Part shown: piece after piece, positions 7,818 through 16,235 of the stretch
Layout of the letters: each line of letters opens with the position of its first letter
Position numbering within the stretch: position 1 is the stretch's first letter
Assembly: GCF_014648875.1 (NCBI RefSeq)
Contig: NZ_BMRY01000001.1
Span: 1,161,304-1,225,303, forward strand
Direction of reading: 5' to 3'
Origin: Streptomyces parvus
GTDB taxonomy: Bacteria > Actinomycetota > Actinomycetes > Streptomycetales > Streptomycetaceae
DNA: 64,000 nucleotides
The notes under the pieces: generated by a model
What the model saw: only the letters and a program-made list of their open reading frames with translations
What the model was told of the DNA's origin: nothing
Database searches by the model: none
Made by a program: the position numbers and the translations under genes

Positions 7818-8987
7818 CTAGTACGACTTCGGCAGGCCCAGCGACTGGTGCGAGACGTAGTTCAGGATCATCTCGCGGCTGACCGGGGCTATCCGGGCCA
7901 CCCGTGACGCGGTGATCAGGGACGCGAGGCCGTACTCCCGGGTCAGGCCGTTGCCGCCGAGCGTGTGCACCGCCTGGTCGACGGCCTTCACGCATGCCTC
8001 CCCGGCCGCGTACTTCGCCATGTTCGCCGCCTCGCCCGCCCCGACGTCGTCGCCCTCGTCGTACAGCCGGGCCGCCTTCTGCATCATCAGGCGCGACAGC
8101 TCCAGGTCGATGTGCGCGGTGGCGAGCGGGTGCGCGATGGCCTGGTGGGCGCCGATGGGGTCCTTCCAGACCTGCCGGGTACGGGCGTACTCGACGGCCC
8201 TGGAGAGGGCGAACCGGCCCATCCCGATGCCGAACGCGGCCGTCATGATCCGCTCGGGGTTCAGCCCGGCGAAGAGCTGGAGCAGACCCGCGTCCTCGTC
8301 GCCGACCAGGGCGTCCGCCGGCAGCCGTACGTCGTCGAGGACCAGCTCGAACTGCTTCTCCGGGGCGTGGAGTTCCATGTCGATCTGGTTCCGCCCGAAC
8401 CCGGGGGCATCGCGCGGGACGATGAACAGGCAGGGCTTCAGCTTCCCGGAGCGGGCGTCCTCGGTCCGGCCCACGATCAGCGTGGCGTCGGCTATGTCGA
8501 CACCCGAGACGAAGACCTTGCGTCCTGTGAGGACCCAGTCGTCGCCGTCGCGGCGGGCGGTGGTGGTGATGCGGTGGGAGTTGGATCCGGCGTCGGGCTC
8601 GGTGATCCCGAAGGCCATGGTGAGACTGCCGTCGGCAAGGCCCGGCAGCCACGTCCGCTTCTGCTCCTCCGTACCGAAGCGGGCGATGACCATGCCGCAG
8701 ATCGCGGGCGACACGATCATCATCAGGAGCGGCGAGCCGGCCGCACCCAACTCCTCCAGGACGATGGAGAGTTCGGCCATGCCGCCACCCCCGCCGCCGT
8801 ACTCCTCGGGGAGGTTCACTCCGAGATAGCCGAGCTTCGCGGCCTCCGCCCACAGCTCGTCGGTGTGCTTGCCCTCGCGGATGACGGTGGTCATGTAGTC
8901 GCGCCCGTACCGCTTGCCGAGGGCGGCGACGGCTGCGCGCAGGGCCTGGTGCTCTTCGGTTTCGAGGGCGGTGCGTGCGGTGCTCAT
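7818..8987 (-). CDS. Acyl-CoA dehydrogenase
   Basis: This 389-residue flavoprotein starts at ATG 8987 behind GGAGGAGAC. Family marks in order: LPEEYGGGG (about 60-68), ITEPDAGSN at the FAD/acyl site (about 128-136), the substrate-side segment ARTRQVWKDPIGAHQAIAH, HTLGGNGLTREYGL (about 341-354) and RIAPVSREMILNYV near the end. It oxidises an acyl-CoA to a 2-enoyl-CoA and passes electrons to ETF. Its start overlaps the stop of the carboxylase alpha gene by four bases (ATGA). The operon context suggests an isovaleryl-CoA- or citronellyl-CoA-like branched substrate, by analogy with Liu/Atu pathways (inference). Confidence 0.9.
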   Translation of the reverse strand: MSTARTALETEEHQALRAAVAALGKRYGRDYMTTVIREGKHTDELWAEAAKLGYLGVNLPEEYGGGGGGMAELSIVLEELGAAGSPLLMMIVSPAICGMVIARFGTEEQKRTWLPGLADGSLTMAFGITEPDAGSNSHRITTTARRDGDDWVLTGRKVFVSGVDIADATLIVGRTEDARSGKLKPCLFIVPRDAPGFGRNQIDMELHAPEKQFELVLDDVRLPADALVGDEDAGLLQLFAGLNPERIMTAAFGIGMGRFALSRAVEYARTRQVWKDPIGAHQAIAHPLATAHIDLELSRLMMQKAARLYDEGDDVGAGEAANMAKYAAGEACVKAVDQAVHTLGGNGLTREYGLASLITASRVARIAPVSREMILNYVSHQSLGLPKSY

Positions 8988-11068
8988 GCGGTCTCCTCCG
9001 GTACGGGATGGGGTACGGGGGTGGTGGCGGCCGGGTCCTCCTGGACCACGGCGAGCAGTGCGCCGACCTCGACCTGGTGGCCGGGGGCGGCGTGCAGGGC
9101 GGTAAGGGTGCCGGAGGCGGGGGCGAGGATGCGGTGCTCCATCTTCATCGCCTCCAGCCAGATCAGCGGCTGCCCGGCCTCGACGGTGACCCCGGCCGCC
9201 AGGCCCTCCGCGAGGCGGACGACGGTCCCGGGCATCGGGGCGAGCAGGGAGCCGGGGGCGGTGTGCGTGGCGGGGTCGGTGAAGCGGGGCAGGGCGGTGA
9301 ACGTGTACGAGGCGTCGGTGGCGTCCACGTGGACCCGGTCGGCGTACGCGGTGACCGCGAAGTGCCTTGTCACGCCGCCCACTTCGAGCGTCACGTGGTC
9401 GGGGGTGGCTGTCAGGACCCGGGTGCCGGGAGTCTCGTGCGGTTCCGGGACTCCGGTGCGGGGGGTGTGGTAGGCGACCTCGTGCTCGGTGCCGTCGGGT
9501 TCGCTGCGGTAGCGCTTGCGCTGGGGCCCCGAGGGTACGTTGCGCCAGGCCCCGAAGCGGGCCGGGGCGGGGGTTGCGACCGGGGCGCCCCGCCCCCCTT
9601 CCGCGCCGCGTACGGCTTCCGCGCCGCGTACGGCTTCCGCGCCGCGTACGGCTTCCGGCCCCCGTACGGCTTCCGCTCCCCGTACGGCTTCCGCCAGGGT
9701 CGCGGCGAGGGCGGCCGTGGCAGGGTCGCCGGCTCCGGCTCCCGGGGCGGTCAGGTCCGCCAGGTGCCGGTCGTAGAACCCGGTGTCCAGGCGGGCCGCC
9801 GCGAAGTCCGGGTGACGCAGCGACCGTACGAGCAACTCGCGGTTGGTGACCGGGCCGTGGATGCGGGCCCTCTCCAGCGCGCGGGCCAGCAGCCGGACGG
9901 CCTCGGTTCGGGTCGGGGCGTGGGCGATCACCTTGGCGATCATCGGGTCGTAGTGCACGCCGATCGTGTCGCCGCCGGTGTATCCGGTGTCCAGGCGCAG
10001 GCCCGGGCCCTCCGGCACCTCCAGGGTGAGCAGTGCGCCGGTCTGCGGCTGCCAGTCGCGGGCCGGGTCCTCGGCGTAGAGCCGGGCCTCCACCGCGTGG
10101 CCGGACGGCTGCGGGGGCTCGGGGGACGGCAGCGGCTCGCCTTCCGCCACCCGTAGTTGCAGGGCGACGAGGTCGAGCCCGAACACGGCTTCCGTCACCG
10201 GGTGTTCGACCTGGAGGCGGGTGTTCATCTCCAGGAAGTACGGGCGGCCCTCGGCGGAGACCAGGAATTCCACGGTGCCCGCGCCCCGGTAGCCCACGGC
10301 ACGGGCCGCCGCGACCGCCGCCTCGTGGAGCCTGGTGCGCAGCGCCTCGTCCAGCCCGGGCGCGGGGGCCTCCTCGATGACCTTCTGGTGGCGGCGCTGG
10401 AGCGAGCAGTCCCGGGTACCGAGCGCCCACACGGTGTCGTGCGCGTCGGCCATCACCTGGACCTCGACGTGCCGGCCGCGTTCCACGTACGGCTCGGCGA
10501 ACACCTCCCCGTCCCCGAAGGCGGACGCTGCCTCGGCAGCCGCGGCCAGCAACTCGCCCGGCAGAGAATCGAGTTCACGGACGATCCGCATCCCACGCCC
10601 GCCGCCGCCCGCCGCCGCCTTCAGCAGCAGCGGCAGATCGTCCTCGCTCGCCGTCGCCGGGTCCACGGGAGCCAGCAGCGGCACCCCGGCTCCCGCCATC
10701 AGCTCCTTGGCCCGGGTCTTGGAGGCCATCAGCTCGATCGCCTTCACCGGCGGGCCCACCCACACGAGCCCCGCGTCCTGCACGGCGGCGGCAAAGGCGG
10801 CGTTCTCGGAGAGGAAGCCGTAGCCGGGGTGCACGGCGTCCGCCCCGGCGGCCCGGGCTGCGGCCACGACGAGGTCGCCGCGCAGATAGGTGTCGGCGGG
10901 TGCCGCGCCCGGCAGCCGTACGGCGAGGTCCGCCTCCCGTACGTGCAGGGCGTCGGCGTCCGCGTCGGAGTAGACGGCGACCGTGGTGATGCCCAGGTCG
11001 CGGCAGGTGCGGAAGATCCGGCAGGCGATCTCGCCCCGGTTGGCGACGAGCAGAGTCGTGATGGTCAT
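8984..11068 (-). CDS. Biotin-dependent acyl-CoA carboxylase alpha subunit (biotin carboxylase + BCCP)
   Basis: This 694-residue protein begins with the biotin carboxylase signature (LLVANRGEIACRIFRT). The ATP-grasp Gly-rich loop AAAGGGGRGM is at about 151-160, and FLEMNTRLQVEHPVTE at about 278-293. The biotinylation motif EAMKM places the modified Lys at about 642. The length fits MccA/GccA/PccA-type fused subunits. Residues 459-494 are a six-copy A/P-EAVRG repeat in the linker between the carboxylase and BCCP halves, which is unusual. The subunit charges biotin with CO2 for the beta subunit encoded just upstream. Confidence 0.93.
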   Translation of the reverse strand: MTITTLLVANRGEIACRIFRTCRDLGITTVAVYSDADADALHVREADLAVRLPGAAPADTYLRGDLVVAAARAAGADAVHPGYGFLSENAAFAAAVQDAGLVWVGPPVKAIELMASKTRAKELMAGAGVPLLAPVDPATASEDDLPLLLKAAAGGGGRGMRIVRELDSLPGELLAAAAEAASAFGDGEVFAEPYVERGRHVEVQVMADAHDTVWALGTRDCSLQRRHQKVIEEAPAPGLDEALRTRLHEAAVAAARAVGYRGAGTVEFLVSAEGRPYFLEMNTRLQVEHPVTEAVFGLDLVALQLRVAEGEPLPSPEPPQPSGHAVEARLYAEDPARDWQPQTGALLTLEVPEGPGLRLDTGYTGGDTIGVHYDPMIAKVIAHAPTRTEAVRLLARALERARIHGPVTNRELLVRSLRHPDFAAARLDTGFYDRHLADLTAPGAGAGDPATAALAATLAEAVRGAEAVRGPEAVRGAEAVRGAEAVRGAEGGRGAPVATPAPARFGAWRNVPSGPQRKRYRSEPDGTEHEVAYHTPRTGVPEPHETPGTRVLTATPDHVTLEVGGVTRHFAVTAYADRVHVDATDASYTFTALPRFTDPATHTAPGSLLAPMPGTVVRLAEGLAAGVTVEAGQPLIWLEAMKMEHRILAPASGTLTALHAAPGHQVEVGALLAVVQEDPAATTPVPHPVPEETA
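9587..9694. repeat. Six 18-bp tandem repeats inside the carboxylase alpha gene
   Basis: Six tandem 18-base units, differing by few substitutions, encode AEAVRG twice, PEAVRG, AEAVRG twice and AEGGRG. The frame is kept. They fall in the interdomain linker, so copy-number change would alter linker length without touching the catalytic parts. Confidence 0.9.
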
Positions 11069-11075
11069 CCGGGCC

Positions 11076-12674
11076 TCACATTCGGAAGACGCCGAAGCCG
11101 CCACGGGCGCCCTCGACCGGTGCGGTGTGGATCGCGGACAGGCACATCCCGAGGACCGTCCGGGTGTCGCGCGGGTCGATGACCCCGTCGTCGTACAGCC
11201 GCCCGGACAGGAACATCGGCAGCGACTCCGCCTCGATCTGCTGCTCCACCATCGCGCGCAGCCCGGCGTCCGCCTCGTCGTCGTACGGCTGCCCCTTCGC
11301 GGCGGCCGAGGCGCGGGCGACGATCGACAGCACACCCGCGAGCTGCTGCGGGCCCATGACGGCGGACTTGCTGCTGGGCCAGGCGAAAAGGAACCGCGGG
11401 TCGTAGGCGCGGCCGCACATGCCGTAGTGGCCGGCCCCGTAGGACGCGCCCATCAGGACCGACAGATGCGGGACCTTGGAGTTGGCGACCGCGTTGATCA
11501 TCATCGCGCCGTGCTTGATGATGCCGCCCTGCTCGTACTCCTTGCCGACCATGTAGCCGGTGGTGTTGTGGAGGAAGAGGAGCGGGATGTCGCGCTGGTT
11601 GGCGAGCTGGATGAACTGCGCCGCCTTCTGCGACTCCTCGCTGAACAGCACCCCCTGCGCGTTGGCGAGGATGCCGACCGGGTAGCCGTGCAGCCGCGCC
11701 CAGCCCGTCACCAGGCTCGTCCCGTACAGCGGCTTGAAGGCGTCGAAGTCGGAGCCGTCGACCAGCCGGGCGATCACCTCGCGCGGGTCGAACGGGGCCT
11801 TGAGGTCGCCCGGCACGATGCCGAGCAGCTCGTCCTCGTCGTACTTCGGCGGGGCGGCCGGGCCCGGATCGGGCTGGGCCTTGCGCCAGTTGAGCCGGGC
11901 GACGATGCGGCGGGCCTGCCGGATCGCATCGTGCTCGTCCACGGCGAAGTGGTCGGCGAGCCCCGACGTACGGGCGTGCATCTCGGCCCCGCCGAGGGAC
12001 TCGTCGTCGCTCTCCTCGCCGGTGGCCATCTTCACCAGGGGGGGGCCGCCGAGGAAGACCTTGGACTGCTCCTTGATCATCACGGTGTGGTCGGACATGC
12101 CGGGGACGTACGCGCCTCCGGCGGTGGAGTTGCCGAACACCACGGCCACGGTGGGGATTCCGGCGGCGGAGAGCCGGGTGAGGTCCCGGAAGAGCGCCCC
12201 TCCGGGGATGAAGATCTCCTTCTGGGAGGGCAGGTCGGCCCCGCCCGACTCCACCAGGCTGATCACCGGGAGCCGGTTGGCGAAGGCGATCTCGTTGGCG
12301 CGCAGGGCCTTCTTCAGCGTCCAGGGGTTCGAGGCCCCGCCGCGTACGGTCGGGTCGTTGGCGGTGATCAGGCACTCGACGCCCTCGACCACCCCGATCC
12401 CGGTGACGAGCGAGGCCCCCACGGCGTAGTCGCTGCCCCAGGCGGCCAGCGGCGACAGCTCCAGGAACGGGGTGTCGGGGTCGACGAGCAGCTCGATCCG
12501 CTCCCGGGCCGGGAGCTTGCCGCGCTTCCGGTGCCGGGTCACGTACTTCTCACCGCCGCCCGCGAGCGCCTTGGCGTGCTCGGTCTCCAGCTCGGCGAGC
12601 TTCTCCACCATGGTGGCCCGATTCGCCGCGTAATCCGGGCTGTTGGAGTCGAGCGCGGTGGGCAGGACGGTCAT
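11076..12674 (-). CDS. Acyl-CoA carboxylase beta (carboxyltransferase) subunit, MCC/GCC type
   Basis: This 532-residue carboxyltransferase transfers CO2 from biotin to an acyl-CoA. The N-terminal half carries VESGGADLPSQKEIF, GNSTAGGAYVPGMSD and FLGGPPLVKMATGEE. The C-terminal half carries FLHNTTGYMVGKEYEQGGI and MGASYGAGHYGMCGRAYDPRFLFAWPS in part. GYMVGKEYEQGGIIKHGAKM-like wording and AGHYGMCGRAY are closer to methylcrotonyl- and geranyl-CoA carboxylases than to PccB/AccB propionyl enzymes. Seven bases separate its stop from the alpha-subunit start. The MCC versus GCC distinction depends on a pocket Phe/Gly that I cannot align by eye. Confidence 0.9.
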   Translation of the reverse strand: MTVLPTALDSNSPDYAANRATMVEKLAELETEHAKALAGGGEKYVTRHRKRGKLPARERIELLVDPDTPFLELSPLAAWGSDYAVGASLVTGIGVVEGVECLITANDPTVRGGASNPWTLKKALRANEIAFANRLPVISLVESGGADLPSQKEIFIPGGALFRDLTRLSAAGIPTVAVVFGNSTAGGAYVPGMSDHTVMIKEQSKVFLGGPPLVKMATGEESDDESLGGAEMHARTSGLADHFAVDEHDAIRQARRIVARLNWRKAQPDPGPAAPPKYDEDELLGIVPGDLKAPFDPREVIARLVDGSDFDAFKPLYGTSLVTGWARLHGYPVGILANAQGVLFSEESQKAAQFIQLANQRDIPLLFLHNTTGYMVGKEYEQGGIIKHGAMMINAVANSKVPHLSVLMGASYGAGHYGMCGRAYDPRFLFAWPSSKSAVMGPQQLAGVLSIVARASAAAKGQPYDDEADAGLRAMVEQQIEAESLPMFLSGRLYDDGVIDPRDTRTVLGMCLSAIHTAPVEGARGGFGVFRM

Positions 12675-14419
12675 ACGGTCACCTCCGGGACATCGATGCC
12701 TTCGAGCAGGGCCACGGGGATCGGCAGCCAGCGGGACCGCAGCCACTCCCCCACCGCCTTCGCCTGCGGGTCGAACCGGGCTTGGGCTGCGACGCCTTCG
12801 CCCAGGAGGCCGTGGACGGTGAAGTTCAGGGCGCGGAGGTTGGGCAGGACGTGGCGGACGACTGTCAAGTCCGCTGTCTCCGGCAGGAGTTCCTTGAACC
12901 GCTCGACCCTCAGCTCGTGCGCCAGCCACCGCCAGGCGTCGTCGTCGCGCACCCAGACGCCGACGTTGGCGTCACCGCCCTTGTCGCCGCTGCGGGCGCC
13001 CGCGATCAGGCCGAGGGGGGCGCGGCGCGTGGGACCGGAGGGGTACGGGGCGGGGAGCGGCGGTTCCTCGACTTCGGCCAACTCCTCTGTGCGGGCGGAC
13101 GGTTTCATCACCTCCCGCGTCCCGTCCGGCAGGACGGCGATGTGCTCGACCTCCGCCGCCGGTACGGGCCGGGCCTCGAACACCCCGTAGGGCGCGCCCT
13201 TTCCGGGAGGGGCGGTGACATGGAAGCCCGGGTAGCTGCCGAGGGCCAGCTCGATGGCGGCCCCGGAGACGGACCGGCCGACCGCGTCGGCGTCCTGGTC
13301 GCGGACGACGAGCCGGAGCAGGGCGCTGGCCCGTTCCTCGGTGTCGGCGTCGGCGTGGTCGGTACGGGACAGCTCCCAGCGCACCTCGGCGGGCGGGCGG
13401 GAGCCGCCGCGCTCCAGGGCGTCGGCGAACTGGTCCTTCACCAGCGCCGCCTTGGCCTCGACGTCGAGGCCGGTGAGGACGAAGACGACCTCGTTGCGCC
13501 AGCCGCCGAGCCGGGTGAGCCCAGCCTTGAGGGTGGGCGGCGGGGCCTCGCCGCGTACGCCGTCGATCCGGACCCGGTCCGGTCCGTCGGGTGTGAGGCG
13601 CACGGTGTCGAGGCGGGCGGTGACGTCGGGGCCCGCGTACCGGGCCCCCCCGGTCTCGTAGAGGAGTTGGGCGGTGACGGTGGAGAGGTCGACGACCCCG
13701 CCCGTACCGTCGTGCTTGGTGATGACGGACGAGCCGTCGGCGCGGATCTCGGCGAGCGGGAAGCCGGGGCGGCGGAGGCGGGCGGGGTCGTGGTCGCCGA
13801 AGAAGGCGTGGTTCCCGCCGGTCGCCTGCGTACCGCACTCCAGGACGTGCCCGGCGACCACGGCTCCCGCGAGCGCGTCCAGGTCGTCCGGACCCCAGCC
13901 GAAGTGGGCGGCGGCGGGCCCGGTGACGAGGGCCGCGTCGGTGACCCGGCCGGTGACGACGACATCCGCCCCGGCCCGCAGACAGGCGGCGATCCCGGAG
14001 CCGCCGAGGTAGGCGTTGGCGGTGAGGCACCCGTCCGGGACGGGCAGGCTGTCGCCCTCGACGTGCGCGACGGTGACGGGCACACCGGCCCTCTCCGCCA
14101 ACTGCCTCACCGAGTCCGCGAGTCCGGCCGGGTTGAGGCCGCCCGCGTTGGCGACGATCTTCACCCCGCGCTCGCGCGCGAGGCCGAGCCCTTCCTCCAA
14201 CTGGCGCAGGAAGGTGGTGGCGTAGCCCTTCTGCGGGTCCTTGAGGCGGCTGCGGCCGAGGATGAGCATGGTCAGCTCGGCGAGGTAGTCACCGGTGAGG
14301 ACGTCGAGGGGGCCGCCGGTGAGCATCTCGCGCAGCGCGTCGAAGCGGTCGCCGTAGAAGCCGGAGGCGTTGCCGATGCGGAGGACGGGGGCGGGGGCGG
14401 GGCCGGGGCCGGTGTTCAT
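12671..14419 (-). CDS. AtuA-like acyclic terpene utilisation protein (DUF1446)
   Basis: This 582-residue protein has the DUF1446 pattern: an N-terminal IGNASGFYGDRFDALREML, a DVLTGDYLAELTMLIL segment, NAGGLNPAGLADSVRQLAE, and a C-terminal GARSGDKGGDANVGVWVRDD region typical of the family's fused AtuA C-terminal domain. AtuA is essential for citronellol/geraniol catabolism in Pseudomonas, but its chemistry is not established. Here it is encoded within a carboxylase operon, with a four-base overlap on each side (beta subunit at 12671-12674, DinB-like gene at 14416-14419). This argues for a metabolic role on the same CoA thioesters. Confidence 0.85.
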   Translation of the reverse strand: MNTGPGPAPAPVLRIGNASGFYGDRFDALREMLTGGPLDVLTGDYLAELTMLILGRSRLKDPQKGYATTFLRQLEEGLGLARERGVKIVANAGGLNPAGLADSVRQLAERAGVPVTVAHVEGDSLPVPDGCLTANAYLGGSGIAACLRAGADVVVTGRVTDAALVTGPAAAHFGWGPDDLDALAGAVVAGHVLECGTQATGGNHAFFGDHDPARLRRPGFPLAEIRADGSSVITKHDGTGGVVDLSTVTAQLLYETGGARYAGPDVTARLDTVRLTPDGPDRVRIDGVRGEAPPPTLKAGLTRLGGWRNEVVFVLTGLDVEAKAALVKDQFADALERGGSRPPAEVRWELSRTDHADADTEERASALLRLVVRDQDADAVGRSVSGAAIELALGSYPGFHVTAPPGKGAPYGVFEARPVPAAEVEHIAVLPDGTREVMKPSARTEELAEVEEPPLPAPYPSGPTRRAPLGLIAGARSGDKGGDANVGVWVRDDDAWRWLAHELRVERFKELLPETADLTVVRHVLPNLRALNFTVHGLLGEGVAAQARFDPQAKAVGEWLRSRWLPIPVALLEGIDVPEVTV

Positions 14420-15222
14420 CGGTGGTCGCCCTGTTCCGCGCGCGGCAGCCGGCCCGGTCCGGGAGGTCCGGCGAAGGCCTGGGCGATGGAGAGCCACTGG
14501 TCGGCGTCGCGGCCCTCGGCGGTGACCGCGAGGTCGGAGCGGTGGGCGCGCTGGGTGACCAGGAGGCAGAAGTCGAGGAGCGGGCCGGTGATCCGCTGGG
14601 CGGCTTCCTCCGGCCCGTACGCGATCACCTCACCGTCCGGCGTGCGGAGTTCGACGCGGAACTCCTCCTCGGGCGCGGTGATCCCGCGTACCGCGTAGGC
14701 GTAGTTCCGGGCCCGTACGCCGATCCGGGCCACATGCCGGAGCCGGGCGGTGGGGGTCCGGGTCACGCCGAGGGCGTCGGCGATGTCCTGGCCGTGGGCC
14801 CAGGTCTCCATGAGCCGGGCGGTCGCCATGGACGCGACGCTCATCGGCGGCCCGTACCAAGGGATCCGGGTGCCGTCCGGGGCGTCGCGGAGGACCTTGT
14901 CGAGCCGCTGCCGGCCCTCGCGCCAGCGGGCGAGCAGGGCGTCCGGGGCGTGGGCGTCGACGAGGGCGTCGGCCGCCTCGTCGACGAAGGAGTCGGGGGC
15001 GGCCAGGGCCTTGGTCACCTCGTCGCCGAACCGGTCCGGCTCGGTGGCCGCCAGCAGCGCGACCTCGTCCGTCCAGCTGAGATGGGCGATCTGGTGGGCG
15101 ACGGTCCACCGGTCTGCGGGGGTCGGGCCGCGCCAGCCCGGGGCATCCAACTCCCCTACCAGTTCGTCGAGTTCGTCGCTCTCTTCGCGCAGATCGTCGA
15201 TCACGGCTACGACAGCGGACAC
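14416..15222 (-). CDS. TIGR03084-like metal-binding protein (DinB / mycothiol maleylpyruvate isomerase fold)
   Basis: GTG 15222 behind GAGGGGAGC gives 268 residues. The four-helix DinB-like N-terminal domain shows TVAHQIAHLSWTD and RLMETWAHGQDIADALG. The His residues in these two motifs are the expected metal ligands. A C-terminal SCP2-like strand region (FRVELRTPDGEVIAYGPEEAAQRI, FCLLVTQR) follows. The family is common in actinobacteria and is suspected to use mycothiol, but it is functionally unassigned. It is the first gene of the leftward catabolic operon and overlaps the AtuA-like gene by four bases. Confidence 0.8.
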   Translation of the reverse strand: MSAVVAVIDDLREESDELDELVGELDAPGWRGPTPADRWTVAHQIAHLSWTDEVALLAATEPDRFGDEVTKALAAPDSFVDEAADALVDAHAPDALLARWREGRQRLDKVLRDAPDGTRIPWYGPPMSVASMATARLMETWAHGQDIADALGVTRTPTARLRHVARIGVRARNYAYAVRGITAPEEEFRVELRTPDGEVIAYGPEEAAQRITGPLLDFCLLVTQRAHRSDLAVTAEGRDADQWLSIAQAFAGPPGPGRLPRAEQGDHR

Positions 15223-15283
15223 GTGCGCTCCCCTCGGGACCGGGTGTGGTGCCCAGGAGCATGGCAGCGCACCAGGAAACAAT

Positions 15284-15295
15284 CAAGCACGCTTG
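15284..15295. promoter_or_regulatory. Candidate TetR operator at the head of the catabolic operon
   Basis: CAAGC-AC-GCTTG is a perfect inverted repeat with a two-base spacer, 62 bases upstream of the operon's GTG at 15222. CAAG-NN-CTTG cores are common in TetR regulators of CoA-ester catabolism, for example KstR2-type boxes. The probable cognate regulator is the TetR protein encoded at the operon end (4740-5348). It also lies about 70 bases before the NUDIX gene, which could be co-regulated. Confidence 0.55.
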
Positions 15296-15365
15296 CATGA
15301 TTTTCTGCCCGCACCGATCCTCATTCCGGGCGCGGTCCGGCCGTGCTGCGCGTTAGCCTCCGTCG

Positions 15366-16079
15366 ATGACTGCCGATACCCGCCCGGTAACCGTCCTGTT
15401 CGAGGCCGACAAGCTGATCCTGGAGCTGCACCACGACGCGGAGGGCGCGTACCACGCCTTTCCCGGCGCGCACTCCGGTGCCGCTGACGCACCGCGCGTC
15501 GCGCTGTCCCTGGAGGAGGCCCTGCACGCCCGCATCCGGCCCGCCGGGACGGCGGAGACGGTCCTGCGGACCTGGGCGGAGGGCGCGGCGCCGCAGGGCC
15601 CGGTGGCCCTGGTCGACCCGGCGGCGGTTCCGCCGGTACGGGTACGGGCCGGGGCGGTCGTCATCCGTGAGGGGGCCGTGCTCCTGATCCGCTTCGAGGA
15701 GGACGGCGGCCCGCTCTACGAGATCCCGGGCGGCGGGGTCGAGGAGGGCGAGACGCCGGAAGAGGCCGCCCTGCGCGAACTGGGCGAGGAGACCGGTCTC
15801 GGCGGAACGGTCGGCCCCCGGATCGCCCGGGTCTGGAAGGACGGCCGGCACGAGCACTACTTCCTCGTGTCCGCGACCGGCGAGGTCGGCCCGCCCGAGA
15901 CGCTGGACAACTACGGCGGCACCCCGGTCTGGGTGCCGGTGGACCGCCTGCCCGCCACCCCGCTGTGGCCCCGGCGGCTCTCCTGGCGCATCGAGCACTG
16001 GCACCGGACGGGGTGGCCGGAGCGCCCGGCGGAGCTGGCCGACTCCATCACGGAGCTGGGGCCGGCGTGCGGGTGGTGA
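15366..16079 (+). CDS. NUDIX hydrolase
   Basis: This 237-residue protein has an unrecognised N-terminal domain of about 90 residues followed by a NUDIX domain. The box reads GGGVEEGETPEEAALRELGE then ETGLGG, giving the G-x5-E-x7-REL-x-EE-x-G pattern with its Mg-binding glutamates intact. NUDIX enzymes hydrolyse nucleoside diphosphates linked to another moiety; the substrate is not predictable here. A C-terminal segment (LWPRRLSWRIEHWHRTGWPE) extends past the domain. It is divergent from the catabolic operon across a 143-base gap and converges on the EamA gene. Confidence 0.85.
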   Translation: MTADTRPVTVLFEADKLILELHHDAEGAYHAFPGAHSGAADAPRVALSLEEALHARIRPAGTAETVLRTWAEGAAPQGPVALVDPAAVPPVRVRAGAVVIREGAVLLIRFEEDGGPLYEIPGGGVEEGETPEEAALRELGEETGLGGTVGPRIARVWKDGRHEHYFLVSATGEVGPPETLDNYGGTPVWVPVDRLPATPLWPRRLSWRIEHWHRTGWPERPAELADSITELGPACGW

Positions 16080-16235
16080 GAGGCAGGCCTCGCGGCCGGC
16101 GAGAAGCGTAGATTCGACAGCGGACGCTCCGGCACGCCTGACGAGATGGGCAACGCCGTCTGCGAGCGAATCAAGGAACGGGCCGCACGCCGTTGATCAC
16201 CGTCACCGACGCCTGAAGGCAGAGCCGCGCGGGCT

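Noticed and set aside
5869..7821. Long 650-codon plus-strand open frame opposite the CoA ligase
   Set aside because: It is antisense to a gene with all ligase motifs, is Arg/His/Gly-rich without any domain, and arises from GC-rich third positions.
9587..9694. CRISPR-like or MITE-like repeat cluster
   Set aside because: The 18-base tandem units have no spacers and stay in the reading frame of the carboxylase gene.
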